Assembly (NCBI GenBank): GCA_964017045.1
Contig: OZ024811.1
Span: 16,452,312-16,516,311 of the forward strand
DNA: 64,000 bases
Direction: 5' to 3'
Source of the DNA: Omphiscola glabra
Lineage: Eukaryota > Mollusca > Gastropoda > Lymnaeidae
Every line of letters starts with the position of its first letter. Within the stretch, counting starts at the first letter, position 1. Positions 25,441 to 38,862 of the stretch are shown one piece after another. The position numbers were made by a program, and so were the translations under genes. The notes beneath the pieces were generated by a model. The model worked only from the letters and a program-made list of their open reading frames with translations. It was not told the origin of the DNA and searched no databases.

Positions 25441-25616
25441 TGAGGAGTCCAATTGCAAACCCTGCTCAGTAATTTCTTTTTGATTCAGAGAAAAATGAGT
25501 TTTTGTAAATTAATTTATATAGCGAATATAGCATTTATATATTTTTAACCAGCCAAGATAGATAACTCATTTCTTTTAAAAAAGTGACTTAGCAGGGTTT
25601 GTAATTGGACTCCTCA
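25441..25616. repeat. 176-bp inverted repeat (small MITE or hairpin)
   Basis: The left arm (tgaggagtccaattgcaaac then cctgct) is mirrored by agcagggtttgtaattggac then tcctca at the right end, giving near-perfect arms of about 30 bases around an AT-rich loop. It ends about 230 bases before the gene B start codon, so it may sit in promoter or 5'UTR-intron DNA. Confidence 0.8.
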
Positions 25617-25818
25617 TTTAATTTCTTTAAATTAAGTTATCGATTATTTGTTAGTTTTAGGTATTTCAGAACTATTGTTTAATAACAAATTTCGGACACA
25701 TAATAATTTAAACATCGTCTCCCAATCTACACCCACTACAATCAATGAATAACATTTTTTTTCTAATAAAATCAACATATCTCTCTGAATTTTAATACCA
25801 TGTTTTTCCTATGTTCAG

Positions 25819-28800
25819 ATAATCAACAAACCAACAATAAAAAAATGTCAGAGGAAGAAACTCTTCTACAACACAGACTTACACAAGAAGATTTTATTGA
25901 CGTCTTGAATGCCTGTAGAGATCTCACAAAAAATGATCTACAGTACATTGAAGACGACCGTTTTTTAATGATCTATCTTGAATTTCGTGGCGTCATTTTC
26001 AGCCCAAACAGTATTTTTAAGATGAACTACACTTTCCAAAGCGTTTCTTTGATGAGCACATGGGATGAAATAATGGAAGACGCTCTTAGATATTATACAG
26101 TTTACATCGAAAAATACGCCACCGTCATTGATTCTGCGTTAAAGGTAACTTTCTTTTAAGTTGTCAATGCTAGTTATATAAGAATTATATTAATGCACAT
26201 TTAATAATGAATATTTCTCATATTCACTCATTATTCAAAATAATTATTTGAAAAATAATAACTGATACTATTAATCTTTATCTGCTAACATATTAACGCG
26301 AAAAACGTGATTTATAATCTTATGTATATGAACAATTTCATTTAAGGTTAAATATTGTATATCTAGATGTATGTAACTAAATGATTTGTATTTAGTTACA
26401 GTGAAAAGACATTTAATACATTGTTAATATTAACTCCAAAAAATCAAGAGGTAATTTTTAAAATAATTTAAAATAAGTTGTAATTTCCATATCTTAGCAA
26501 CCGGTGTTACGTTGCCAACTGTTGTGCTGCGTGACGATACTAGCTAGGTATTCCATTTTACAATGTCTTTAAAGAGAAACAACATATTTTAAATAGGTCA
26601 CGACATGATGATAAAAAACATGTTAATTAAAAAAGAAATTAAAATGATAAATTAACTTACCAGTTTTTTGCAAACAATATGCATTCACGTCATCCAGAAA
26701 ATGTGAACATTCAAATATGGCAAGTCTAATAATTGTCCAAAATACCGGTGAGCAATATAAAGTCGCAAAAGTAATAAAAATCATCTGAAATTAAACATTA
26801 ACTACTTTTGAATCGCTATTGAAAGGATATTATAGACTGCTATCATTTGTGATAGATTTGGAAGCAGGTTACGTTACCATGTTGTTCTGATTAACTATTG
26901 TCCGATCTTCTGTTAGAAGACATAATACTATTTGTAACGTTGTCTCTAAATCTACCAGATGGTAGTGATTTCATTTAATTAAATTCCCGTTAACGGAGCT
27001 AAATGATATATTTAATTTCCCGAAGTTTCGTATGGTGAGTATTCTTGTCTTTAATTTCGTGGAAATAACATTAATATAATTAATATGTGGTTCAAAATAG
27101 GTTGGAACACTGGAATATTGTTTACATAGCAGGAGCGTTCGCATGGGTGGAGGGTTGTTTAAAAGGGGGGGGGGTGGATATTGCTCTCATTTTTCAATAA
27201 TTTTATTTTAGTTTTGAAATGCACCCACAGCGGACGCCATTGTTTGTTTGGCTAGGGCTATTTACTGACAGGGACAACATTTCATATTTTTTCAAGGATT
27301 GGAAGAAAAAAAAAGTGTGGGGAGGGGGGGGGGGTAAGTAAACCACCAATTGGCCGGCATGTTGAGTTGTTTATTACGTTAGGCTTCACAGTACATTTTA
27401 ATATAAATAACCATAAGCATATAATGATTTATTTTTCTTTTGTGAATAATAAATGATGAAACATTTTCTGTTTTATATTCAATATTTATCATTTGCTACA
27501 TTTCATTTTCTGCTTTCCTAGATAATGAGAACTGTTACAATTTTCACCTACAAATTTAAAAAGGTGTGTGGGGAATGATCCCCACCCTATCCCAAAATGA
27601 CCGCCTTAGCTATTAATAAGATTTGGTACGTTCAAATATTTCAAAATGATAGTAGCTTGCCCGTGAACCTTGCCTACACTTAAAAAGGTGTGTGGGGAAT
27701 GATCCCCACCCTATCCCAAAATGACCGCCTTAGCTATTAATAAGATTTGGTACGTTCAAATATTTCAAAATGATAGTAGCTTGCCCGTGAACCTTGCCTA
27801 CACTTAAAAAGGTGTGTGGGGAATGATCCCCACCCTATCCCAAAATGACGACATTATCTATTAATAATATGTGGTACGTTCAAATATTTCAATAGTAGGT
27901 TGCCTGTGAACCTTGCATACACTTAAATAGGTGTGTGGGGAATGATCCCCCTCCATTCCAAAATGACGACATTATCTATTAATAATATGTGGTACGTTCA
28001 AATATTTCAATAGTAGGTTGCCTGTGAACCTTGCCTACACTTAAATAGGTGTGTGGGGAATGATCCCCCTCCATTCCAAAATGACGACATTATCTATTAA
28101 TAATATGTGGTACGTTCAAATATTTCAATAGTAGGTTGCCTGTGAACCTTGCCTACACTTAAATAGGTGTGTGGGGAATGATCCCCCTCCATTCCAAAAT
28201 GACGACATTATCTATTAATAATATGTGGTACGTTCAAATATTTCAATAGTAGGTTGCCTGTGAACCTTGCCTACACTTAAATAGGTGTGTGGGGAATGAT
28301 CCCCCTCCATTCCAAAATGACGACATTATCTATTAATAATATGTGGTACGTTCAAATATTTCAATAGTAGGTTGCCTGTGAACCTTGCCTACACTTAAAT
28401 AGGTGTGTGGGGAATGATCCCCCTCCATTCCAAAATGACGACATTATCTATTAATAATATGTGGTACGTTCAAATATTTCAATAGTAGGTTGCCTGTGAA
28501 CCTTGCCTACACTTAAATAGGTGTGTGGGGAATGATCCCCCTCCATTCCAAAATGACGACATTATCTATTAATAATATGTGGTACGTTCAAATATTTCAA
28601 TAGTAGGTTGCCTGTGAACCTTGCATACACTTAAATAGGTGTGTGGGGAATGATCCCCCTCCATTCCAAAATGACGACATTATCTATTAATAATATGTGG
28701 TACGTTCAAATATTTCAATAGTAGGTTGCCTGTGAACCTTGCATACACTTAAATAGGTGTGTGGGGAATGATCCCCCTCCATTCCAAAATGACGACATTA

Positions 28801-31800
28801 TCTATTAATAATATGTGGTACGTTCAAATATTTCAATAGTAGGTTGCCTGTGAACCTTGCATACACTTAAATAGGTGTGTGGGGAATGATCCCCACCCTA
28901 TCCCAAAATGACGACATTATCTATTAATAATATGTGGTACGTTCAAATATTTCAATAGTAGGTTGCCTGTGAACCTTGCATACACTTAAATAGGTGTGTG
29001 GGGAATGATCCCCCTCCATTCCAAAATGACGACATTATCTATTAATAATATGTGGTACGTTCAAATATTTCAATAGTAGGTTGCCTGTGAACCTTGCATA
29101 CACTTAAATAGGTGTGTGGGGAATGATCCCCCTCCATTCCAAAATGACGACATTATCTATTAATAATATGTGGTACGTTCAAATATTTCAATAGTAGGTT
29201 GCCTGTGAACCTTGCATACACTTAAATAGGTGTGTGGGGAATGATCCCCCTCCATTCCAAAATGACGACATTATCTATTAATAATATGTGGTACGTTCAA
29301 ATATTTCAATAGTAGGTTGCCTGTGAACCTTGCATACACTTAAATAGGTGTGTGGGGAATGATCCCCCTCCATTCCAAAATGACGACATTATCTATTAAT
29401 AATATGTGGTACGTTCAAATATTTCAATAGTAGGTTGCCTGTGAACCTTGCATACACTTAAATAGGTGTGTGGGGAATGATCCCCCTCCATTCCAAAATG
29501 ACGACATTATCTATTAATAATATGTGGTACGTTCAAATATTTCAATAGTAGGTTGCCTGTGAACCTTGCCTACACTTAAATAGGTGTGTGGGGAATGATC
29601 CCCCTCCATTCCAAAATGACGACATTATCTATTAATAATATGTGGTACGTTCAAATATTTCAATAGTAGGTTGCCTGTGAACCTTGCCTACACTTTATTT
29701 TAACACTTGTTTTGGTTTGTTGTTTCAAAACTCAAATCCTGTACGGGAAAAGAAGTCCAATAGTATGTATGTGTGATAACAAATGTGATATACAATATTG
29801 GCACGTACTTGAGACTCCAGCAAGTCAGTTCATTTTGAGTTAAGAAACTGGGTAGGAGAAGCACGACTCATCTTTCTTACAATCACAACATGATAAGGTA
29901 CTCAGATTCCATTACTGCAATGAGCACCATGTATCTTGCATTAATAATAACTATAACATAAAAGATGTCAGTTAGTGCTTTTTGCCAAGTGCCTCACGTC
30001 TCTATAGGGGCTGTCGCTTAGTACGTTGTCTAGAAGTTAGGTCCCTTTCGTTATGGCCACAGAAACAATGTAAGTATCTATCAAACCTTTCCTCCTAGCC
30101 CCAAAAGAGCTGATGTGTTGTATGTTTCAAACAAAAAAAAAACCAGTGAAAAGATGTAGGTTTGTTTGTATATACTGGCTTCATATGCATGGTAGTGGGA
30201 CATGCACAAGAAATAATCACTGGTGTTAAGGATAAAATAAACTTGTCCATAAATCCTAAAGATACTATTACAAAAAAGTATAGTTTCACAACTCCTTGCG
30301 AAAATGTACTAATTCTCTCTTACATCCACATCAATGTCACTCTCAACACATAAATCCCAACAGTGGTCACTGTCACACACAATAATTTCACACACGCTTT
30401 TCCCTCACTCTGTTTTTATCATTTAACACAACGCCACGTTCATACGTGGCTGAGAACATTCGTTGGATTAAAAGGGGAAAGAAAGAGGAAAGAAACAGTA
30501 TCGCTCACTCACAGAACCTCACAGACTGACCCAAAACGAAATGAATCGATATGACTATGACAGGGGCCTCGCACTTATGTTAATATTGTTAGTGAATATT
30601 GACAAATATTTTGGCAATTTAATTTGCTTTCAAATAGCAGAAACTAATACCGTTTCTACGGTTTTTTGTTTTGTTTTGAAAACACGTTTTTCAATGTTCA
30701 CATTAATTGAATTTTTGGTATTTTAGAAAAGTTTGTCTGATACACTGTCTTTTTTTTTTTGGCGTGGGGTGGTGTAGTAAATTAAAGAGTTTTACAAAAG
30801 TGCCTTAATATCATAATTTAGTCAAGTACATGAAGAAAGTTTTTTTTAGTTATAAATTCAATATAAGTTACTGCATTTGTTTTGAAATTCATACTGCCTT
30901 TGTCTTCCCTCAAATCAGTCCTGCACAACTGAAAATATAAGGCGGGCCGTAATATTTTATTAAAAAAATTGTACGAGCCGAAAGAAAATAGGACACGTTG
31001 AGATAGCTATTAAGAAATTAACAATAATAAAGAATTTTTCGTTACTTACGAAATAAATTTTTTCAACACGTTTAATGTCACTTTTTGTTAAAACGTCTTA
31101 TAAAGATGAGAAGATGTGCGGTGTCGTACTCTTAAATGATCTTGGTTTGCGGCCATTTTTTCCCTCTCTTTTTAGGTACCCTTACAATCTGGCTGGTTGT
31201 TCAGTGAATAGCATAGCAGTGATAACATGTTACATATCATTGGATTCAGAATTGAACGATCTATTATTTGATACCAATTATGTGATCACAGTTAATTATG
31301 TTTTTTATTTATGACCAAAAGTTTAAGTTTTTAGGTGTGCTAGATTTTCACAAAAATGTAAACATATCACTACCAGGTAGAAACAAGGAAAAGTGTTTAG
31401 TCCTAAGTTCAAATGTTTATTATATTCATCAATGGCATCCATTTGTACAACACATATACAAATTTCAAGAAATTTTACCATTATTTTTATTAATTTTGCC
31501 ACTTTTACTAATAGTTCTGTTTTTTAAAAATAGTGAATTTGTTAAATTAAAAAAAAGTTAAAGAAAACCATGTAAGTACTTCATGAGAGAAATACAGTTA
31601 TTATTAACAAATAATATTAGTGGAGATGAACAATTTTTACATATTTTATAAGAAATATACCACATTGGGTACAAATAAACATATCGGTATTATATATGAC
31701 CACTACTATTTTCAGAAACAATGGCAGGACTGCAAGTCCAAAACGTTCTCTCTATTTTATAAACCTAATAAAGATGTTAAAATTATACTATATCTTTACT

Positions 31801-34800
31801 GTAAGTAACCATTGCAGTTTTAACATGCCATTGCTGTGTTATAGTCATTCATAGTGCTGCGGCAGAAACATGAGCAATTGTCAAACAAAGTTTGTCACTG
31901 CCTGATTAATTCTACTGAGCAACTAAAAAGAATAAAGCTACAAGATATTTTTAATTATTCAAGACAAGCATTTTGTCTTGTTCAGATTAAAATAAATATG
32001 ACTATAAGCCTAACACTAGAAAATTAATTAAAATGAAAGAAGAAGTCTCTTACCAGTCTCAGCCGCTTTTGTTGTTTTCTACTAGTCATATTGTTGTCCA
32101 AAGTATTTGTATTTATTCCAAAGCAGATATCTTTTATCCACTAATTTTATCACAGTCCAATCAACTAGACCTCTCAGTTAGATTCAGCTTAACTTACTAT
32201 AACAACAGAACCATTTATACTGTTTAGTTATTGAATCTGCCAGGACCAATCTTTCATTTACAGTTGTGTTATTCATACCAGTATTGTGGTAAATTTATGA
32301 AATGAGTATGCATTATTCTCTCCTGCTTCTCTTGATTATTTATTATGCTTGCTCCAGTAACATATTTGCATGCACTTACTTTTCATCAGGTACATATGAA
32401 ATTAACTGTACCTGCTCATAAGTAGTTTACTATGTTTTTTCTCATAGAAATGTTCTGTATAGTTAAAGTTTGCATATTGGCCTAAAACAATATATGAATT
32501 CCATAATCCAGTGAATAAACTCCTTTATATCCAGTAACAGATCACACAACTGGGGCCTGTAGGATGAATCCAATGAATGTTTGAAATTTTGTTTATCTGC
32601 TGGAATGTCCAGTATTAAAATCAAGTTGGCTTAGTTGCCATAACAGACAATGCAGCTGCAATTGTGTACATTTAAAAATCATCTCAAGCCCTGTTAATGT
32701 AAACTGAATTTGAAAAGTGATAGAGGTGAATGTACTCCTTATCTTGTCTTGTTCTGAGCAGGTTTCAGTAGTAAGCTCAGGTCTTATGACAGGAATAGCA
32801 TTGTCATGATGTTGGGTTGTCCAATATCCTAATCACCACTCTGATACTGTGAAATTATAATCAAATATAAGTATTACACATAGGCTTAGGTCTTATAATT
32901 ATAAAAATGCTGAACAAAACTAAATACATTATTTATCAAAAATAAAAAAAAATAAAAAATTAAGAGCTTTTTAAAATCCAGAATAAAATATAGACCTAAA
33001 AGTCAGTGCCCAGTCTAAGCGTATCCAATGTAAACAAAGGAAATTTCAAACAACTATGCCTATGAAAAAAAATTAATAATAAAATATACACTTGATATAC
33101 TGGAATAATAAAAAACGATAAATAAGCTTAAATACTTAATTTCAATAATTATGATATCCACTGTTACAGTATATTAATGTAAAAATAGTTTTTTCCACTA
33201 ATTCCACAAAATTTGAATGCGTTTTGACCCGCCGTAACAAAGAACAATTCTTACCGGTGATAGCAAATTTTGTAGTGATAGGACGATTAATCGGAATCGT
33301 ATCGGAATAATCGAAATATCGGGATTTTTCCAAAGCATCGGGAATCGGTATCGGAGCTGAATAATTCAGACCCGATTCCGATACCAAAACGATTCTTAAC
33401 TGAATGAAGTTTTTCTCATTAAAATGGAATTATTTATATTATTTTGAACTCAATACTACATCTTTGTATTATTAAAATGGAATTATTGATAGATGTGTTT
33501 ATATAAAACCTTTCCAATACATTGTTATCTAGCATATTGTAAAGCTTCAAATGCAAGTTAATAAACTTTTCTAATCAATTCTCAAATTTTATATTAATTA
33601 AATATGTTAATACTGGGCACAGTAATACATATATGTAATAATGGCCAGGAATCAGAATCGGAATCGTATCGGGAATCGGGATAATTGGGTAGAATCGGAA
33701 TCGTATCGGAATCGTTAAAAATTTTGGTATCGTCCCATCACTAAAATTTTGATCTGGCGAAAATATACAAAATCAACAGCATTCATGTCTTCTTCTTCTT
33801 GTTTTTATCGCTCTATTATCACGTTTTGACTTTAAATATAATCAACAACATCGTATGAAGATCAAATTGGAGCCTATTTGTCACAGTGAACGGAACCAGC
33901 ATTCGGTGAAGATTTCAGGAAAGGCAAAATGGCGGACGATAATCGCGTCATCAAAAAAAATAAAAAATAAAATGCACGATACTCGGGCTAATTTTTTGAA
34001 ATTAAAAATCTAATATTATCCTTAAAATTGATATTTTTTTAAAAAGTTATCCACCAAATTTCTTTTTACTTTTTTACCGTTAAAAATAACTTTGGAATGT
34101 AAAAATATTACTAAAAAATCAATTAATAATCCATCGCGCAGCGCTGATCGAATAGTCAAGACAACTCTTTGCTTTCGAATATAAGAAAATTTACAAGCTT
34201 TCTGATTTAATTGTTTATGAAGATTGGTGGAAATATAACTTATTCGTCTTGCAATGGCATTCGCGATAAATTATTTTTTTGATATAATTCTGTTTTTTTT
34301 CGGACATACTTCAGAAGTAACAAACGGCATGCACTTCTTTACAAACTCGTCTTCAGCTAGTATTCCCCAGCGGTAGCAATTTGCCTTGAAATACAAACGC
34401 TTAACTTGGCAGCAGTCTGATTTTCAATGCTCTTTTTCTTGAACACTTTGTCCTCTCCAGTAAGTAATTTCGACAGATTCGCTGGTTTAATGGATGTTTC
34501 ATTTTGGTCAAATTTTGATAAATTAGAATGTTTAGATTCATAATGACGTCAAAGATTATACTCTTTCGACACATCAACTGTGTCACGACATATGAGGCAC
34601 GGTGTTTTTTCCTTGAACACTGTCAATGAGTATCGATGTGTCCACTCAGGATAAAAAATCACGGGCTCTGTATCTAGTTTTATTTTACTGTTTTAATTCA
34701 TGGCGCTTAAATCTTTCAATGGACTACGATGAGTCGATTGTTTTGTCACGTGATACGTGTAAAAACAAGTAATACTTCCGTAGGCTGTCTGCAACACACT

Positions 34801-37800
34801 AGTCGCTCACAAATTTTTCTTCAAACAACTTTCTTCCTTTAATCATAACTGAATTATAATTATTGTCACATTTATTGAATGTCATTTAAAGAAACGCGTG
34901 TATTCAAGAATATTTTGAAAAGTAAAATTTTAATAAACTCTGGGGAAGCGCTGATGGAGACAAACATTTTGCTTTAGAATTAATGATAACGGCAATGGCT
35001 GATCAGCTGTTTATCTGTTGTTATGTGTTGTTATGTGTAGCAGAAAGCCTACGAATGGCTGGTGCGTATCACGTGACAAAACAAGGAAGTGACTCATCGT
35101 AGTCCATTACACGTCTATAAATATGTTACCGAACTAAAAGCAAAGAATATCAATATAACGCGATACGTAGAATCCACACAACAGTACACAATTTTACACA
35201 TTAATGTCTGTGTTTTAGACTTTTTATAGCGCACTTGGCACCCAATGACCCATATTGCGTTAGGAAGAATTCGACTTCTACAGAGTACTGGTGTGAAATT
35301 GACTTCCATAGACGTGTTTAGTTACCCGAGTTGGCAAATAATTTATGCAGTCGAACATACTGATTAATTTTTTTTTCTAAATTCGCAGAACTGTGTACAT
35401 CGAAGGCAAGAATACTTTTACTTGTCTAAGAAGGAAGTACAGGATATTTTGTTACATCTTGTAGAAGAACTGGAGTCAGAAAGAAAGTACATCGACGAGG
35501 CAGCATTTGGTTTCCAGTGCGGTCTGGTTTTCCTTCATGATAGATTATGCATTGAAATGAAGGAAATGTTTGGAGATCTCTTGGTGGAAATTAAATTCAA
35601 TGGTAAGAAATCTTTATTTCAAACTATCATTTCCTTTTTCTAAATACTCTTAATTTTTGCAATTCGTTTTAATAATGAATAGTGAATAGTGAACAGTTTA
35701 ACAGGCTTAGCACTGATACTTTGTAACTTGGTCAACGTCAATGCCTCAGAAGTATTCGTTTTTTCTATTTATTTTGCACCATGATCTTGGGCTATTTCAA
35801 AATTTGTTTATTATTTTAAAACAGAAAACATATTATTGTACATATACTTTTTTCCAGGTATTTTAATACTGTTATGTACCATTATAAAGTTTTTCAAATT
35901 TAATGTTTTAATGTTAGGCATGTTAAATTATTTTATTAAAAATGCATAACAAATACTGATAACCAATATACCAAATATAGTGATATAAACAATTATATTA
36001 TAAAGCAATAATCACTTCAGTTATTCTATATTGTTGATAGAAAAAATAATTAAATATACATAAAAAACTTTATTTTGACTAACAAGAAGATTATTGAAAA
36101 TGTATAATACTAGAAAGGTACAAATAGTAATTCCAACACCACAATGAATAATCCTGTAGGGCTCCTGAAAGTCTGGGAAGCTTTGTAAATGTCCACTGAG
36201 CACAGTCGACTGCTGCATCCACATTGATTGAGCCGAAACTATCCAGAAATGAATGTCCTGAAAATTCAATCATAAGAGAGCATACGTCTCACTTAGTAGC
36301 ACAATGTAGACCCCTCTAGAAAAGATAACACACCTTCACAAAGAAAGGCGATTGTACGATCAATACACACAAAAAAAAAGAAAATTTCTGCTCAAATTTA
36401 ATGTTCAGATGATTTGTATCAAACGAACTTTGTCTTTTTAGTTTTTTTGTACACAGTAAACGAATTCATCAGTCTTCCAACCAGTATTTAGTCCATATCC
36501 CGTCAATCAGTGTTTCAAGAAATTTATTGAGCACTCTACTGCTTTCATAAATTTCGTTACTGATATCCCTTACAAGGATCTACACTATTGCGTTTCCTTT
36601 CTTGTTATTTTTTTTTATTATACTACAATTATTAGCATTTTGACTTTGCATTTTGTCAAGTATGGAAATTCAATAGTAATTATTGCAGACCGGTTATGTT
36701 GTTTTATTGTATGTGTGAGTTAATTAGTTCATGAACGCCTTCCTTACCTTCGTCCGAACTTTTATTGTAATTATGACGAATCGTTTAGACTGTGTTTTTG
36801 TTTCGTTTATTCTGGTTCATCGGACGTTGAAAGAACCTTGTAGTGAATGTTTGTGCATTGTTCTCCCTCTGATACTGAGCTGCTTTATACATTTGTTAGA
36901 TTAAATGTACAGCCTGATAGATGTGTTTTGTGTCACGTGGCACATTTTTTACTTTCAAAAATGTAAATTTTAATCATTTGTTTAAACGACCAATATTTAA
37001 AGTTTTTTTTAAAGGTGAATAATCTCGTCTTTTTAAAATATTTATTTATCATCAATGCATTAAATCAGGCCTGCACAACTCAAAATGTAAGGCGGGCAGT
37101 AATGCTTTATGAAAAACTTGTGCGGGCCAAAAGATAATAGGACAGGGACGAAAGCTGTTAAGAAAATAATAATAATAAAGAATATTCCGTTACTTCGCCG
37201 CCCGCCAAGTGAGTGCCGCGGGCCGCATGCGTCTATCCGTTCATGAAATTTAAGTACTTTTTTCTTGATTATAGCATGGGCACATTTGTTTAAAAGCTGT
37301 ACCACTTCCACTTCGGGGATACGGAGATGTGGCACAATATACATTTTTAGAAGACAACGTTAGAGTAAAGACACAATAATGTTGTTTTTTTTTAAACTGG
37401 TAAAAACGTATAGAAGCCAAAATTAACGATACATCTGAAATGATAACCTCTATGATATAATTTAATACAAACTAAATGCGACTCTGTTTTAAAAAAATAT
37501 ATTTTTGGCAATTTTTTTATTTGAAAAATAAACATATTTCTAATTTGTTCCATCATTTCAGCCTTGTTGCCATATGTGATGTTTTGTGTTTTAATATGAT
37601 AATTTTTCTATAGATATATTCAACATTGTTGCCATATTTGCAATTCTGTCCTACGCTTTAATCTGATATTTTATCTCCAGATATATTCAACATATCAGAT
37701 GAAATTGGAAAAGTAAAACTTCAAGATATACTTGAGTGCAATAATGTGTACGCACTGACAAGGATGACACTTCTTTTAACCTTAAATGGCAGTGGCTCCA

Positions 37801-38235
37801 GCCAACGTTTTTCCTTGGTAAAATAAGACAGTCATATTTTAACGATACATTCTTTCCCTTTTCCCTTTCTAATCTCTGTCACAACTATTATTTTGCTGCC
37901 CTCTCGGAAACTATTTCTAATCTTATTGCTATATATATATTATTATTATGTTTTGTCTGTTGTTTTTTCGCTGACGAAGGCTTCCTGTCGATACGTACGT
38001 TGTTTTGTTGCGTTCCCTTTTCAGGTTTTACCTTACTTTGTTTCACTTATTTCCTATATTGCTAACCTTATTGCAGTCTCTCACCTTATTACCCATATTA
38101 GAACTCTTAATGTCAATAGAAATGTATATATATATATGTATGTATTTCAATATCCCAATAAATTCATCCATTTACATATCTATAAATTCAACTATCCATA
38201 CATATATCCATAAGTCAATAAATTCATATATCGAA

Positions 38236-38266
<31 letters not shown>

Positions 38267-38826
38267 TTTATATTTATTTATAATATATTTATTCATCTAT
38301 TAAACTTATATATCACCATCAGTGTATTCACTTGTTATCCATTTATCCATGTATTTATCAATCTATCAATCCATGTATTCATTAACATATGCATCCATGT
38401 ATCTATATATCCATTTAACTATATATATATATATATATATGCATATGAACGTCATTGTATATATCTATAGTATCTATTATTTATCATTTCAATTGAAAAT
38501 TATCTAATTAAGAATTGTCATAAGCATATATTTACATTAATGCACACATTTCTCCATGCAGTATTTGGTCGATTTTGGATTACTTACCACCCTGACAACA
38601 CACTTAAGTGAGACTAGTTACCAGGTTCTTTTAAACGAAGAGGTAATTTTAATATGTCTTTAAAAAAAATCTGTGAGATTCTTATTTTGTGTAAGGTTTT
38701 TTTTCTTAAAAAAATGAATTATTTAATATTATCACACATCTGTTTATTCTTTTATTTTTATAATATCATTTTAACACACGGCCATGTTACAGTGTTGTTA
38801 TCTATCTCAACCCCACTCACTTTTCA

Positions 38827-38862
<36 letters not shown>

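Noticed and set aside
31075..32227. Several open frames of 60 to 90 codons in intron 1 of gene B
   Set aside because: AT-rich, no domain, no match to gene A, and no consistent splice sites.
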